Assembly (NCBI RefSeq): GCF_022682495.2
Contig: NC_071391.1
Location: 17,211,680-17,275,679 of the forward strand
Reading direction: 5' to 3'
DNA length: 64,000 nucleotides
Source: Desmodus rotundus
Taxonomy: Eukaryota; Chordata; Mammalia; Chiroptera; Phyllostomidae
Position 1 is the stretch's first letter. Every line of letters begins with the position of its first letter. Both the position numbers and the translations under genes were made by a program. The notes under the pieces are model-generated. The model did no database searches. It was given only the letters and a program-made list of their open reading frames with translations, and was not told the DNA's origin. Below are positions 33,831 to 47,328 of the stretch, in pieces.

Positions 33831-36144
33831 CCAAGTTTTAATCATTTGCATTCAATCTGTATGGTTTTTGAATATGTGTTTTTCTAGTATTCATTACATT
33901 TTTCTTTAATTTTGCCTTTTCTCTTCTTTTTTAAATTAGTCTCATTCTGAATTAGAATATCTATAAAATTATGGTTTCGCTCTGTTACAGTTTATAGTTC
34001 TATGGTTTTGCTCTGCTCTAGCTATAGTTTTTTATGATACATCTTAAACAAACATTTAGCTATTCGCAGTGTTCATAATGTGCCTGTGAACCACCCATAA
34101 AGATCTCGTGTGCCAACAGCAATATAGAAAAGGGACACCAGAAAAGGAGGCTAGAAAAGGAGACAATCCCGAGAAAATAGGCAAATCCAATCATTCTATC
34201 CTCCCAGAATCCAGTCTCCTATAAGACCTTGTCCTTCTCTGAGCATAGGTCAAAGGTGAAACTCTGAGACAAAAAAAAAAAAATAACCCCACAAATATTG
34301 GTTGCTTGACTTAAAGTATTTTCAAAGAAAATATCATACATCAGTTATAATTTTAAAAAAGGACCTGTTCATAATGCTCCGTTTCACAGTTAGCACGATC
34401 TTGCATTTCCTCCTTGGTCATTACCTACGACCATTCTCACCGCTCCTAGGTAACCAACCTGTAGGAAAGAATGAAGAACTTTATCGACATAAACATTTGA
34501 TAGGTAGCCGTTTTGCTACTAATTTATATGGAGAAATTTAGCTCAGAAAGGTTAACATAACTTCCACTGATTTGTTAGTCTTGGGTGGATGACAACTAAC
34601 TTAATGCTATTTCATGGTTCTTTTCTTTAATTGGCCTAAAGCCCAGTTCTTATAATGCACATATGTGGGGTGTGTGTGTGTGTGCGTGTGTGTGTGGGAA
34701 GAATTAGCGCTGTTGTCAAATGCCTTTCGGAAATTCTGGGTTGAACACAGTAAATGCATTTCGTTAATCAGGGCCTCTCCGAGATATTAATATGCTACCT
34801 CTTACCTACGTATGGAATCACTTTGGCAGAGCTTTTATTGTGTAGTGATTTGCAAAATACAATTAAGGAAAATGCTGACCTGATGACTTCTGTTTTTATC
34901 ATCTAATATTTAAGTATGTTATTCTAGTAGTGTACCTCCCCCAAAAGAAGACAAGGAAACATTGGCATGCTTTTGAGTTTGCTTGGTGTAGATTGTGGAA
35001 AACCCGGCAGTAGCAAATTGGCTGTTGCGAACGCAGTATCGCAACAAGACGAGGATAGTTTTCTTCAATGATATTACATCACGTAGTTGAGAAATGCAAA
35101 CTATCGTTAATTCAAGATGTCCAACATGTCCTCCTTCTGATCCTATCTCCAGAGGGTCCAGTTTGGAGGATGGAGGATTAAAGTCACACCAGAAGTCATA
35201 CTGAAAGTTTATGATCTAAAACGTGGAAGGAGAATGTATGTAAACTTAAGATTTCAGAGCAGCTAGTCAGAGTCGCCTGCCTGCCCACCCATTATGCAGC
35301 CTATGCCCTACACAATGGTGTTTATCTAAAATGGCAAATGAGGCTTCCAGCTGAAGAGTCCTAGCTCTAGATTACAGTCAGTCTGGACTCTGGAGGAAGG
35401 CATGCTGTCTATAATTCCCTTGCCCCCGCCAAATCTCCTTTCTGTAATTTTTCACAAAGCCGCAGTATGAGCTACCAGTAGACATGAAATCAAGGGTTTG
35501 GAGCTAAGAGGGTAAACAATTTGAGATCACTTGTGATGGCTGCAACATCATTCATAGGGTTCAGCATGCTTTTGTGTGCTCTTTGATGCATGTTACGGGA
35601 TGAGTGAGCTTCAGTGACTGGAAAAGGAGTGGTGTGCAATAGGGTATAACACCAGTTGCATCTACTACATAGTATGCGGGCTATTAGTTCTTTGGATACC
35701 TTTTCAGAAATAAAGCTCTATTTTGCAAAGTAACAGACTGAATGGTATAAATTGATAGTAAACCCTGAAAGTTTATTTGCATCATTTTAGTATATGGATG
35801 CCAGCTTGGTTTTTACATTATTCCTAGCTATTTAAATACCTAAATGTAAATAATGTAGGTCCTCCAACTTGATTTGTATTAATTAGGATACATTTTCAAG
35901 TTCTGCATTACAACAGTTGTTTTGTAAAAGTTTATTTTTTTTAATTTAAGAGGTTTGAAAATGTATTCTGAGATTTTTTTCAAAGCACGTGTCACTTACA
36001 GGTTGAAACATGAAATTACCAATATTTAACTATATTTATCCTAAAAAAAAGTCAATGTCATATGGCTCAACTTAATGGAAAGCATTTTAAAGGACCGTAT
36101 GTGATATTTCTGTCTTCATGTAACACCATTCACCTGAATAAAAA
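33831..36144. other. Mostly unassigned
   Basis: Contains a TG microsatellite at 34669-34697. The section 34700-34920 is free of nameable repeats and has mixed composition with TTAATC-type sites; it could be conserved noncoding DNA, but that cannot be judged here. Confidence 0.4.
34669..34697 (+). repeat. (TG)n microsatellite
   Basis: Alternating TG with one C interruption (tgtgcgtgtg). Confidence 0.9.
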
Positions 36145-36426
36145 TCAACAACCATGCCTGGCTGGTGTGGCTCAATTGGTTGGGCATCATCCCACACACT
36201 GAAAGGTTGCAGGTTTGATTCCCAGTCAGGACACACCCTAGGTTGTAGGTTTGACCCCTTGTCAGAGTGCCTATGAAAGGCGATAAATAAATATTTCTCT
36301 CTCACATCAGTGTTTCTCTCTCTCTCTTTTTCCCTCCCTTCCCTTCTTGCCCTCCTTTCTCTAAAAACAATGAAAAAAAAATATCTTCAGGTGAGGCTAA
36401 AATAAATAAATAAAGGTCAACAACCA
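36145..36426 (+). mobile_element. Ves SINE with target duplications, duplicated B-box subtype
   Basis: tcaacaacca occurs at 36145-36154 and 36417-36426. Between them lies a tRNA-derived SINE starting tgcctggctggtgtggctca, with a first B box at gcaggtttgattccc and a second at gtaggtttgacccc, a CTCTCTCT stretch and an aataaataaata tail. Confidence 0.85.
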
Positions 36427-36504
36427 CATTGCTTTGAAGAACACAAATATGTCATTAGTGTAAATGAGTCATGCCATATCTAACTACCTCAAGAATGTCC
36501 TTTG

Positions 36505-36542
36505 CATGTATATGTATATGTATGTGCATGTGTGTGTGTGTA
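36505..36542 (+). repeat. (TG)n/(TATG)n simple repeat
   Basis: gtatatgtatatgtatgtgc followed by gtgtgtgtgtg. Confidence 0.8.
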
Positions 36543-36793
36543 TAAAAACTTTGGAAGAATTAATAATATGAACAATGTCTTGATTCATTATTAACATATA
36601 TTATGATTTCTTTTAGGATAAAATTTTTTAAATGTATCAGGTGGGAAATTCTGAAGTTTGTATCTTGCAAAGCAACCCAACTATACTCAGGTTTTTCAGT
36701 TTTGTTATACAGAGTACATTCCTGGGTATGTAATATAGACCCACATTTCTGCTCATAATAGCTCTGTGATAATAAATAAGGTCCATTTATTTT

Positions 36794-37017
36794 CTGTCTT
36801 CTTTTTTTTAAGATTGTATTTATTTTTAGAGAGAGGGGAAGGGAGGGAGAAAGAGAGGGAGAGAAGCATCAATGTGTGGTTGCCTCTCATGTGCCCCCAA
36901 CTGGAGACCTGGCCCACAACCCAGGCATGTGCCCTGACTGGGAATCAAACTGGCAACACCTTGGTTTGCAGGCCAGGACTCAATCCACTGAGGTACACCA
37001 GCCGGGGCTGTCTTCTT
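36794..37017 (-). mobile_element. Ves SINE with target duplications
   Basis: ctgtcttctt at 36794-36803 and 37008-37017 flanks an antisense SINE: tail agattgtatttatttttaga, the GGGAGGGAGAAAGAG region, B box gggaatcaaactgg, and head accagccgggg. Confidence 0.88.
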
Positions 37018-38988
37018 CTTGTTCCCATATTGTAAGTCAGAAAGACAGGTGAACAACCTACTCCCCATCTCTGAATCCCCTTCCTCCTCTTCCTTTTTGG
37101 GTTTTTTTTTCCTCTCCTCTCTTTATCTCTGCATTATTTATGTTTCTTGAATAAGGTCAGACAACACAGAACAAATAGTAATGCTATGGCACTTACTCTG
37201 TCTGCTACCATACTTTGCACAGGAGTTTCTTCTAAGTGGGCATCTTTCTCCTGCCCCCTAATGAAAGGACATTGAAGCTAAAAGTAACAGCTTTAAAATT
37301 TCATATGCCCTTTCTGCATTCATGTCTAACCTGAAAAGAATGTAATAAATGGGAGTCAATAGGGAAAAAAAGGTTAAGCTTGCAGAGCTCTAAGGACTCA
37401 GAAGAGAGAAATTTACTGTTGTTCTTTTGAGAGTAACACTCTATCATTTTTTTTTCTTGTTCAGTTCATGTCATCTTAATCTTCAAAGTTCTGTGCTTTT
37501 CTTTGATGGAGTGAGTTGGTAGAGCAGTAACATATTAACTCTCTGGTAGATGGCATGGTTCAGAATATATATATAAAATATACATACATACATTATATGT
37601 ATATGAGCACCTGTAACTGGCTTCCAGGAAGAAAGACCCACTTTCTATTTCAGTGTCTGAGATCTCTGATCACAGTGAATTGAATTTTGGCTATCTTTTA
37701 TGGGATGAAGTTATTTTAAAAGTGCATTGTGATGGGAGAATAAAGGCATTTACCCAGAAGCAATAAGGGCAAATGATGTGCCTTCTCCAATCCCCGATGG
37801 GCTTTCTATGTCACTTCTGAAGAATCTCTCAGTAACTTAGGTAGGAAGTAGTAGGGAACACTCATAGCCTTGTAATTCAAGAGAGATGTCAGTTATAGTC
37901 TTGGTTCTGCCATTCGGGAAGCTACTCTAAAGGTTCATATAAAATGACGACGGTGTGTGTACATTGACAGACAGTGATGAACTGGATGACAGATGTCATG
38001 GCCCAGTCACCCTACAATTTAGTAAGCTATGCCTTACCCTTGGGCAAAGCTCTTTATTTCTTGTGGCTTCATTTTCTTCATCTGTAAACAATTGGAACCA
38101 GTGGTTTGAAAATATTATGCATGATAAACTTTTTTTAACTGCATATAAAATCTATATGAAACTCCTAATATGGAAAAAAAAAAAAGACCCCAAACAAACT
38201 GAGAGACATTTTCTGAAATGAGGCGAGGAAACCCCAACTCTCAGTATTCACCACTTCCTCTTCCTCTTCTAAAGCAGGATCTGCCTGGGGCAACTTCAGG
38301 CAGAACATTTCAATACCACCTTCTCAAAATCTTTATGTGACCCCTTGCATTTCCATAATCCTGTTAGCTCATTTGTTAAATAAGACAATCTACACTTCCT
38401 ATACTAAGCACCTTTACAATAATCCATTGGCATGGATCAGTTTCATCCATGAAGAAAAATCTACAAAGCAGTGTGAGTACTTAGAAATTTTGTATTTTTA
38501 AAAAATAGACCCTTGAAATACAAAAATTTAACATTTGTAGACTTCCCTATTTTTGAAGCACTTGCTCAAGTGGCATTTGTACCACCAGGACTCAGGAATG
38601 CCATAGATGTACTGTGTGTGAGCCCGAGTGTGGCTTCCAGACACTCTGCTGATACAACTTGTAAAAACTAAAACTTTAAATCCCTCCTAAAATGGCCGTA
38701 TTTATTAAATGGTTGGCTACTGTTCAGTAAGTAAACTGGAGGTGGCGTGTTGAGGTGGGAAGAATGAAACGGAAATAATCGGGATGCCAATGACCCTCTG
38801 CTACAACTCAAGCCTTTCCGTCCGTTTGCTCAGACAGGCCTGCAATGCCGTCTGTATGACAATAGTACGTGGAAGGTGAGCTGTAAGTGATCCTTCCTTG
38901 TAGGTACATAGGGCATCCTTTCCATGAATTATGGGCATGTATACTTTTCAAAGTCATTGATAGCAAACTTTTTTTTTTTAGTCTTCTG
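37018..38988. other. Mostly unassigned
   Basis: Weak MIR-like traces may occur at 37860-37930 and 38000-38100 (gggcaaagctctttatttct and ttcttcatctgtaaacaatt). A short atatatatataaa run lies at 37565-37600. No gene signal. Confidence 0.35.
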
Positions 38989-39600
38989 ATGTTATCACTG
39001 GACCAATTCTGGGGGTAGGGGAGCTGGCCCTGCCCCAGGAAAGAATTCAAGAGTGAGCCAGAGTGAGAGCAATTAGGAAGCTTTATTCAGGTGGAGAAAA
39101 AGAGGCTGAGGTGCCTCTGTGAAAGAAGCGAAACAACACGTCCAAGTAGACACAAGCAACTCACCTGTAAATTGCACACATGGTCAGTCAGTTCTTGGAA
39201 TTTTATGTGTTTCCAAAGGTGGGTTTTTTTCTGAACTTTGTGGTGCCAAATTCTGACTCTGCCTTCTGGTTGGGAGGGGTGTTTCTGTTCCTAATATGCT
39301 TCGTTCCCCTTGAGCTCCCTTTTACTTGTGGTGTCAGTTTTCATTATAATGAAAATATAATAAGCTTTGGGGACATTCTCGGGTCAATTTTTCCTCCATC
39401 ACGGATTGATCTGGTGTTAGCCAGTCCTTGTTGTTGACTTCTAGGGCCACCATCGCCGGGATTTCCAGCCATACACTGTTTCCCTCTGATCGTGTGCGGA
39501 TGTGGGGGCTGCGATAGAGAACCTTGCAGCTTACCAGCCGGTGAAGTCTGCTCCTACTTTCTCATTCTGCTTGTCCAGAGTTTTCCCTAATTTCTTTCTT
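38989..39600 (-). mobile_element. Solo LTR (ERV, probably gammaretrovirus-like)
   Basis: Read on the minus strand, a polyadenylation region (cacctgaataaagcttccta) is followed by a U5-like stretch with ctcactcttgaattctttcc and ends with ggtccagtgataaca, a CA terminus at 38989. The upstream (right) U3 boundary is not clear and may lie anywhere from about 39400 to 39600. No viral coding sequence is seen next to it. Confidence 0.5.
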
Positions 39601-40724
39601 TCCTCCCTCAAGGTGATAATTTTACAATTCTGGAGGCAAGGACAGAATCGTCTACATTTTGGATATCTGCACATGTGACGGCATGAATGTGTGCTAGTAG
39701 TTATGAATTCAGTATTCTATGTTGGGCAGCGGATGGTTAAGAACGTGGCATACACTTATTTGATTGTTATTCCATGTTGTCCTTTCTCAGATTCTTTAGT
39801 CAGGTTGCCTAGCCTTTACTTCAGTTGTCAAACAGTATAACCTGAAAAGTGTGTCGTATTCAGCCAAGTTTAGGATGCTATGTTAAACAAAGTTTAATAA
39901 GATTTTTTTACTGTAGAATGTTTCAGAGACTTTAAAAAATTACATTGTGAAATTCTAAGAGAGGTGTGTACTTACAGTGTTTTGCAAACTTTTTTTAATT
40001 TCAGAGTACCATTTTTCTTCTAGGATTTCTTATGGAATTAGTATTCTGATAAACATACTTAAACAACATATTGGCTTAATCATTTTCAAGGAAGATTCAT
40101 TTTAGAACATCACCATTTCCTCATTTATCTCAATCTAACTTCACTGAGTAGAAACAGAAAATGGAATCAGGCAGAGGTCTGTTTTGCCATTTTTCTGCTG
40201 GAGGAACAAAAGATAGGAGGGATCATCCTAGCAGAAATTCACAGTGAAAAACTTCTTTCCATGTTTGTTTGATCATCTTTTCTTGGTGGAGGTTTGGGCT
40301 CTACGCAGGGCTTCTCATTGCAGTTGTAAATCGACTAGACTTAATTTTTCATTGGAAGGGTGAGTAGTCTCTGTTTTAAGGAACACCAACTCCTACCCAC
40401 ATTAAATATCAATGTCAAACTGCAATTCTCTGTAATGTGCTTTGCTTTGGTGATTGCCCAGACTGGGAAGAAGAAATGCCCTTTGGGGCCTGGTGTAGAA
40501 TATAATTTTCTTGACAATTTTGGTGGTAAATATGGTAATAAATTACAAGGTGTAATGAATGTGGGTGAAAATACCCAGAATCCTATCCTCCTTCTACCCC
40601 ATGTTTCTCAGAACACTAAGTTTGTCACCTCTACAAATTCCCTAAGAAAATGGGTATGGACTATGTCCATCACAGTGACTGTAAGCTTGGCAAGATTTCT
40701 TCTTCATTAAATGTTTTTATTTAA
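39601..40724. other. No recognised feature
   Basis: Unique-looking sequence. The 116-codon plus frame at 40360-40710 shows no recognisable domain. Confidence 0.4.
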
Positions 40725-40925
40725 ATATTTTTTCCTTTTTATTCAATTTATTGGGTTGACAATGGTTAACAAATTGTACAGATTTCAGGTGCACAATTCC
40801 ACACCATATTATCTGTACGCAGTATCGTGAGTTCGCCGCCCCAAGTGAAGTCTCCTTCCATCACCATTTATCCCGTCTGTACTCTCTTGCACCTCCCCCT
40901 ACCCCGAGGGTTCATGTTACAGATG
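40725..40925 (-). mobile_element. L1MA-like 3' end fragment
   Basis: tttattcaatttattgggtt, gacaatggttaacaaattgt, cagatttcaggtgcacaatt and agtgaagtctccttccatca: the reverse complement of an older L1 3' UTR, related to the copy at 10640. Confidence 0.75.
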
Positions 40926-41031
40926 CCTTTTGGAAATACTGAGCTATGCTAGAATCCATCAAGCACCTCTTTTTACTTTATAATCTGGAGTTCAGAATCC
41001 TCTGTGGTTTTGCTTCTCTCATTTCTAGCGC

Positions 41032-41069
41032 AGAGATTCTGAATGAGGTCAGAGATTCTGAATGAGGTC
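41032..41069 (+). repeat. 19-bp perfect tandem duplication
   Basis: agagattctgaatgaggtc occurs twice in tandem with no mismatch, suggesting a recent slippage or duplication event. Confidence 0.95.
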
Positions 41070-43047
41070 ATATATTGTGTAGCGACTCCTAAGCAGTTGT
41101 ATCTCATTTGATTCTTAAAGCATCATTCTATCTTCTGTATGGAAAACGGACTATGGGAAAGCCAAAGGGAAACCAGGAGACCAGGTAAACGGTAACTGCA
41201 GTAACCTGCCTAGTAACGATGGTAGTTTTAATTGGACCTCACCAAACTGTGGTCAGCATAATGCCATAATGGCATTTCTATTTTATTAATTTCTGTATAT
41301 TCAGCACCCAGAATATAATAGAGACTAGAACACAAGGAGATGATTTTTAATCTTTTTTTAAATATGGTAAAAGATGCATATAGACCAAGATAATTATTCT
41401 CTATCCTTACTATGTATCTTTTTCCCTTTTCATCTGCCCGAGTCAGAGTTTGTGCCACACACTGTCTTAAGCCAAAGGATATCACAATAAATAAAACAGG
41501 CAGAAAAAAGGAAGAGATAGAACACAATACAACTGTCAGTTCAGTCCTCTTTCCATGAAAACATAGCTCCTTTTATTAGCATCTTCACCATAACTGTTGC
41601 CCAACAGTCTCTGTTTTGTTGGAGAAATTCTATTTCTGGCTAAAGAGGAAGACTTAAACCATCTGAGGTTAATAATCATTAGTGATTCTTAGTTTAAGTT
41701 TCCGTACATTTTTAATGTAACATTTGTCAGAAGCAGCAGTTCATTGTGTTTAAATTACCCCTCCAACTCCACTTGCTCTTGATTGTGAACTTGATTTTAA
41801 TACACAACTGAACGCATTTCAATAACCTCATATTCATTTTGGATTAAATAGCCACGATTTACTGAACACTTTTTATTCAGTGTTGTTTAAGGTAGAAACA
41901 CAGAAGTTTAAAGCATGCTTCTAGCATTTAACTGAGGAGAGGAAAATAAAATTCTGAGAAAATTGTGTTCATATTTGTGCTACAGACTTCCTTGAATACA
42001 GCCACTGGTCAATATGCTTATTTTTGTATTATTTTTCTGTTTTGGTCAAAAAATATCAATGGAACAATATAGGAGTTGAGAAGAAAGGAAACTCACTAAT
42101 GGGGTGGGGGTGTGAATTGGTCCTGGAGGACTCATTGGGATTTGGAAGGGCTGAAAATACATAGTGGTACCCTCTAGGCCCGGGGGAAAGAAGCAAGCTA
42201 AGGCTGTTGGGGGATGTGGGAGAGGATGCTAAAATGAATTATGAGATTATTAAAGCTAGAACCAAAGGCATTTGTTACACATCAGAAGAACATGTTTTGT
42301 TTGCTCAGTTAATGGAAATCTTTAGAATCAGAGGAATATCTGTGAAATGTGCTAGAAATTTAAAAGTCACTTATGTGCTCTAACTGACGGAAAGATATAC
42401 ATTATGTTTCAGTAAGATTGAAAGTGACCATGATTCTCTAATTGGAATGAAGTCCAAGCATCTCAAAACTTATTATCTAATTGGTTTTTGGATAATAGTT
42501 GACTCTTATTTCTCTTAGATACAATATTGTAAATATTTCCTGGAACATTAGTTCACACTATAAAATACCACAATCAACAAAAATGAATATGCAATTTTAT
42601 TAATCTATTATGTAAGTAAAAAATAAGACAGTATTCAAGCATCATTGTAAATATTTCCTTTGGAAGGGTTTATTTACTTATTTAGGCTGGACTAGCAAAG
42701 CTTTTAAAACATAAGAGTAAGCACATTTGCTGAAGACTCTATTTTCCTGAGTAACTTATCTATAGGAAATAAAGGTGTTCATTACTGTAAGTATATTTGA
42801 ATTGTATTCAAAATTAATCTCATTTTTCTTGAGAATTTTTTATTCCAGCATGTATGTATGGCCCAGAAAATATTGGAACAGTAAATTTTGCTGAAGGATA
42901 GTTTTCAATGTCTTATTTTTTTTCTCTTTAATTATCCCATGAACTTCCATTCCAGTAAAATCAGTTGAAGTACAACTCCCCCCTCAGCTATCAGGTAATT
43001 TGATGCAGAGATGTTTGCAGTTAGTAGGCACATGTACCTGCCTGTGG
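41070..43047. other. No recognised feature
   Basis: About 2 kb of AT-rich sequence. A GC-richer patch at 42090-42240 is unassigned. Confidence 0.4.
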
Positions 43048-43500
43048 TTCATCAGTGGTGTCAGGGGTTGAATTGTGGATCCCAAATGATAAGCCCAAGT
43101 CCTAACCTCTGGTATTTGTGATTGTGACCTTATTAGAAAAGGGTCTTTACATAGATAATTAAGTGAAGGATTTTGTGATGAGATCATCCTGGATTAACAG
43201 GGTGGGCCCTCAATACATTGGTCAATGTCAGGAGAAATGGAGAAATACATAGAGAAATGGGCCATGTATACACACACAGAGAGATTAGAGTTACTCCGCT
43301 GTACATCAGGGAATGCCTGGAGCCACCAGAAGCTGGGAGAATCGAGGAAGGGTCCTCTCCTACTAGCTTCAGAGGAACTACACCCTGCTGACGCTTGATT
43401 TGGACTTCTGCTCTCCAGGACTACGAGAGAAGTTTATTTTATTTTCAGCTACTAAATCTATGGTAATTTGTTATGGCAGCCTAGGAAACTAATACAAATG
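43048..43500 (+). mobile_element. MLT1-type ERVL-MaLR LTR
   Basis: Sense MLT1: aggggttgaattgtggatcc, agtcctaacctctggtattt, gtgaccttattagaaaaggg, then gggtgggccctcaatacatt. It closes with ttgttatggcagcctaggaa actaatacaa. A near-complete solo LTR. Confidence 0.8.
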
Positions 43501-44839
43501 GAAAGAGACTTCTTATTTATAGTGAAATAAACTGCAAATAAGTTTTAGAGCCAAGCTTTTAAGTGGAAGTCATTTGTAATTAGTCCCAGGAAGAGACTAG
43601 AAAGCCTTTGTGTAGGGTGCAGAGTCCAGAATCTAGGAAGAACACCTTTAAATACTGTGTCTAAATTTGGCATGTTTAGTGCTTCCACATGGCTAATGAC
43701 CCAATAGCGTAATAGACCTCATCTGAACTAAAATACTCTATGAAAATAGTAACAATGTATAGACATGAAATAAAACCTATTAATATTTAAAGTAGTATTG
43801 TCAATGATATAGCCCAGGGTCAGTAATAAGAGGTAGCCATGCTGGTATTAATAAGTCGTCATAATGGTGGTTTTGAAGTGGTTGTGGAAGCAGTGATAAT
43901 GGGTATTATTCACTGAAATTCAGTAGTTATTTAATCTTACTAGTTTCAATTTTATGCTCTAAGATGTAAAGGAGAGATGCAAAACTTCAATGTCTAGTCT
44001 ATTTAAAATCTTGGGAATGTGACTCTTGGGAAAACCAGGCATTGGTGTACATAAAAAAGTCAGATCGAGATAACTTTCAGCCTAACATACTAAAAATATA
44101 ATACCCAATCATTTCTGAACCATCAACAACCAGGCTATCAATGTGTCTTTTATTCTGGGAAATTTCAAATCAAAACTTGAATCATATGGTCAAAGCCACA
44201 GACAGTGGGGCTATAATTTTCTGAAAATCATCTATGATAAGAAAAAAAGATTATGGACAGAACCTTCATCTGAGGTGTTTTATCTAGAAAATGTGTAGCA
44301 AAGGAAATTCCTATGGAGTATATTATATTTTTCCACTGGAACAATATTGCAGTTGAGACTCGTATTCTAGCAAGTGGAGTGAAATATAACAGGTATGTCC
44401 AGTGTTTGCCGTATGAAGTTATAAGGATTTGAATGTGCGATTTTGAGAAGTAGGATATTTTCATCCTTGTTCCTTCATCTGATTCCTTGAAGTTGAAATG
44501 TTTTATCTCCCTTTTTATTTTGACTTCTCTTCACCTCTCACCATATATATAAAGGGCAGCCAATGAGTAAACTATATCAGAAAAATGGAAATAGTTGATT
44601 TCTATGTGGGAGAGAAAAATTCTAGTCACGGTACTTGCTTCCGTAATGGTTCAGGTTCACACCATGAAGATAAAGGGCTTTGTTGCGGGTGGTGGTGTTT
44701 TAAACACAGCATGAAAAGTCTCTTTACGTTTATCTTTATCTATGGATTTCCTTTTATCTACAGTTCTTAGTAGCACATAGTTTGTAGTAAAGATGGCAGT
44801 GATGGTAATGGCGGTGATAATAGTTGTGAAATAATAATA
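43501..44839. other. No recognised feature
   Basis: AT-rich, no nameable repeat or gene. Confidence 0.4.
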
Positions 44840-44985
44840 AAAGTGAAATGAAGGTACTCCAGTTCTTGGGGTAAGCAGGAAATTCTGTGAGGTGGATGTT
44901 ATTGTTATCCCTGTGTTACAAATGGAGCTGCTTGCTCAAGGTCCTATAACTAGCCAATGTTGGATCTGAGGATAGAAACTTAATT
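44840..44985 (-). mobile_element. MIR SINE fragment
   Basis: gtggatgttattgttatccc, tgtgttacaaatggagctgc, ttgctcaaggtcctataact and agccaatgttggatctgagg follow antisense MIR. Confidence 0.6.
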
Positions 44986-45029
44986 TTATTATTTAAAAGT
45001 CTAACTCACAAGAGTTCAGAAATAGTCAT

Positions 45030-45690
45030 ATATGTAAAACATATACAGATATTAATTTTAATGATTATAGATCTAAACAAGAAGTTAAACCACAAAACTT
45101 CTAGAAGACAACAAAGGAGGTAATCTGTATAAACTATCAGAAAGGCCAAGTTTTTATAGTCAGGATATAAAAAGCATAATCAAAAAAGAAAAAAATTGAT
45201 GTTTGACTTTACCAAAATTAAAATTTCCTGCTTATCAAAATGCAGCATTAAGAAAATAAATAGGCAAGTCACAGATTAGAAAAAAAATTTTTAATACACA
45301 TTTCTATAACAGATTATATCCAGAATATATTTTTAAAAATTATATGTAAGTCAACAATTAAAAAATACAACAAAATTTTAAAAATAACTAGATAACACTT
45401 GAATAAACATTTCCTGAAATATGATATACAGATAGTCATTAAGCTCATGAAAATATGTTCTGCATCATTAGTCATTAGAGAAATACCAATTAAAAACACA
45501 ATGAAATATGACATGCTCATAATAAGAGGTAAAAATAAAAAATAAAACCAAACAAGCAATAAACACTGGCCATGTCAAATTCTGGCAAGAATGAAGAAAA
45601 CGTGCAATGCTCATAAATCGCAAGTGGAAATGAAAACAATATATACCAACTTTGGTGGCCATTTGGCAACATCTTATACAGATAATCACA
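45030..45690 (+). pseudogene. Old L1 ORF2 3' remnant
   Basis: Sense L1 ORF2 C-terminal coding region, heavily mutated: cacaaaacttctagaagaca, ttgactttaccaaaattaaa, ccagaatatatttttaaaaa, gaaataccaattaaaaacac, aatgaaatatgacatgctca, tggcaagaatgaagaaaac and ggccatttggcaacatctta. Many stops. Neither the 5' part nor a clean 3' end is present. Confidence 0.75.
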
Positions 45691-45702
45691 CATCTAGCCC
45701 AG

Positions 45703-45850
45703 CAGTTCTCAAAGTGTGATCTGAAGACCCTGAGTACCTATTATGATATTATTATGTGAAGTCCAATGTCAGGCAAAACTAATCTATGATGATAGAAATC
45801 AGAGAGTGGTGGCCTCTGTATTAGGGGAGATTTGGTTGCCAAGGGATAAG
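45703..45850 (+). mobile_element. Possible hAT (MER5-like) fragment
   Basis: Opens with cagcagttctcaaagtgtga and tctgaagaccctgagtacc, like the left end of several hAT elements. The matching right end is not apparent. Confidence 0.4.
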
Positions 45851-46744
45851 AGGTGACTTTCTGGCATTTATCTAAAACAAAAGGGCTATTAAAACAGTTA
45901 TATATTATGGGCTTTTGTCAATTCTACATGTGTTGTTTTTTTGTAAGGTAGATAACTAAGAACTGATGCTATATTTTTAACCGTAGGATAATTTTAGGAA
46001 AAGTGCTTAATAATGAAAATATCTTTAATTCAGGCTAATGGAATGAAAGCAAGCATGATCCTTGACCTCAAGGAATTTACATTATTCTGGAAAAAAATAG
46101 CGATCATTAAAGAACTATTTTGGAGAAAGGATTATGAAGAAAAAGATACAGGTCCTGGGAGAGTGCAGAACCTTACCCAGAAGATGGACATAGAAAAGAT
46201 GTCCTTCTATCCTTCATAACTCAGATGAGTCTCCAATGACCAGATCTCATCCATGCTGTGGTTGAGAGCCAGCCGGTCTCTCATTTTTTGAACTATTTTT
46301 CACATTCCAAACTATTTACCACATATTTGATTTATTATTTTTCCAAAGAGCTATGTCATTGAAAGTTCACCAAAGAAAGCTGTCAGTATTTGTGCTAATT
46401 CTTTAGTAACACCTTCACCTAACACACTACTATCAGTTTCACACCAGCCTGCCCTTGATTTCTGCAAGACAACATAGCACCTACACACGTAGGTAAAGCT
46501 GCGCTGTTCCTCTTTTACAAATGGTTTGCCCGTCTTCCTTGCCTTTTGTTTCTTCTTCCTGAATGCTCTTGCTGAGACATCCAGGTGAAAACTGAGTAAT
46601 TAATGGGGAGGTAGACACAATCACAGCTCCAGAGTTAGTGGCTTGCTTTTGTTTTTTCTGGATTCCCCTACCATAAATGAGTAAGTGCACCAAATGCAAA
46701 TTCACAGAAATCCCAGAACTGAAATAAGTGGTAGATTCTGTCTA
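45851..46744. other. No recognised feature
   Basis: Nothing nameable. Confidence 0.4.
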
Positions 46745-46975
46745 ATAATATTAGGTAGCATGGATTGAATGTATACTATATGTGTACAAATTACAAACCT
46801 TAAAAATGTCTATAAAGGTTCTCATTTAATCCCCAGAACAATGCTATCAACTATGTGGTTACTATCATCTTTACTTTCTAAAGGAGGAAACTGAGACTTG
46901 TGGGCTGGTAGTAACTTCTCCTAGGCCTCATTTCTAATAAGCAGTGGAGTGAGATTTGGTCCTGAGTCTCTGAGT
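46745..46975 (-). mobile_element. MIR SINE
   Basis: ttctcatttaatccccagaa, caatgctatcaactatgtgg, aaaggaggaaactgagactt and tctaataagcagtggagtga follow antisense MIR closely. Confidence 0.7.
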
Positions 46976-47310
46976 TTGTTTGGATAAAGGCTCTGAGGAC
47001 ATAAAATATTATAGCCACTGCTTCCTTGTCTAACTTAATCTGTCTCTTACAAATTGACTAGTTGAATCAAGAGGTTTAAAAATTAAGTTTCCTGACAAGA
47101 TCACTGCAGACTTAAAATTAGTACCCAAATCTGATTTTCAGTTGAGATCGTCTTAATTGTGACTAAGGTCTTCTTAGAGGTTTAGATTGGGTCTTATCCC
47201 CATATATTCTCTTGTGAATCATTTTCCCAATTTCTGCAAAAATGCTACAGAAAGGACAACTGAATATATAGGATTTAGTTTGTGAATTTCTTTTATCTCA
47301 TTATTTAATC

Positions 47311-47328
47311 AAGAATAGGGCTATTCAT
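47311..47328 (+). repeat. Target duplication, copy 1 of 3
   Basis: aagaatagggctattcat; copies 2 (47522-47539) and 3 (48033-48050) read aagaatagggctatttat. Confidence 0.9.
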
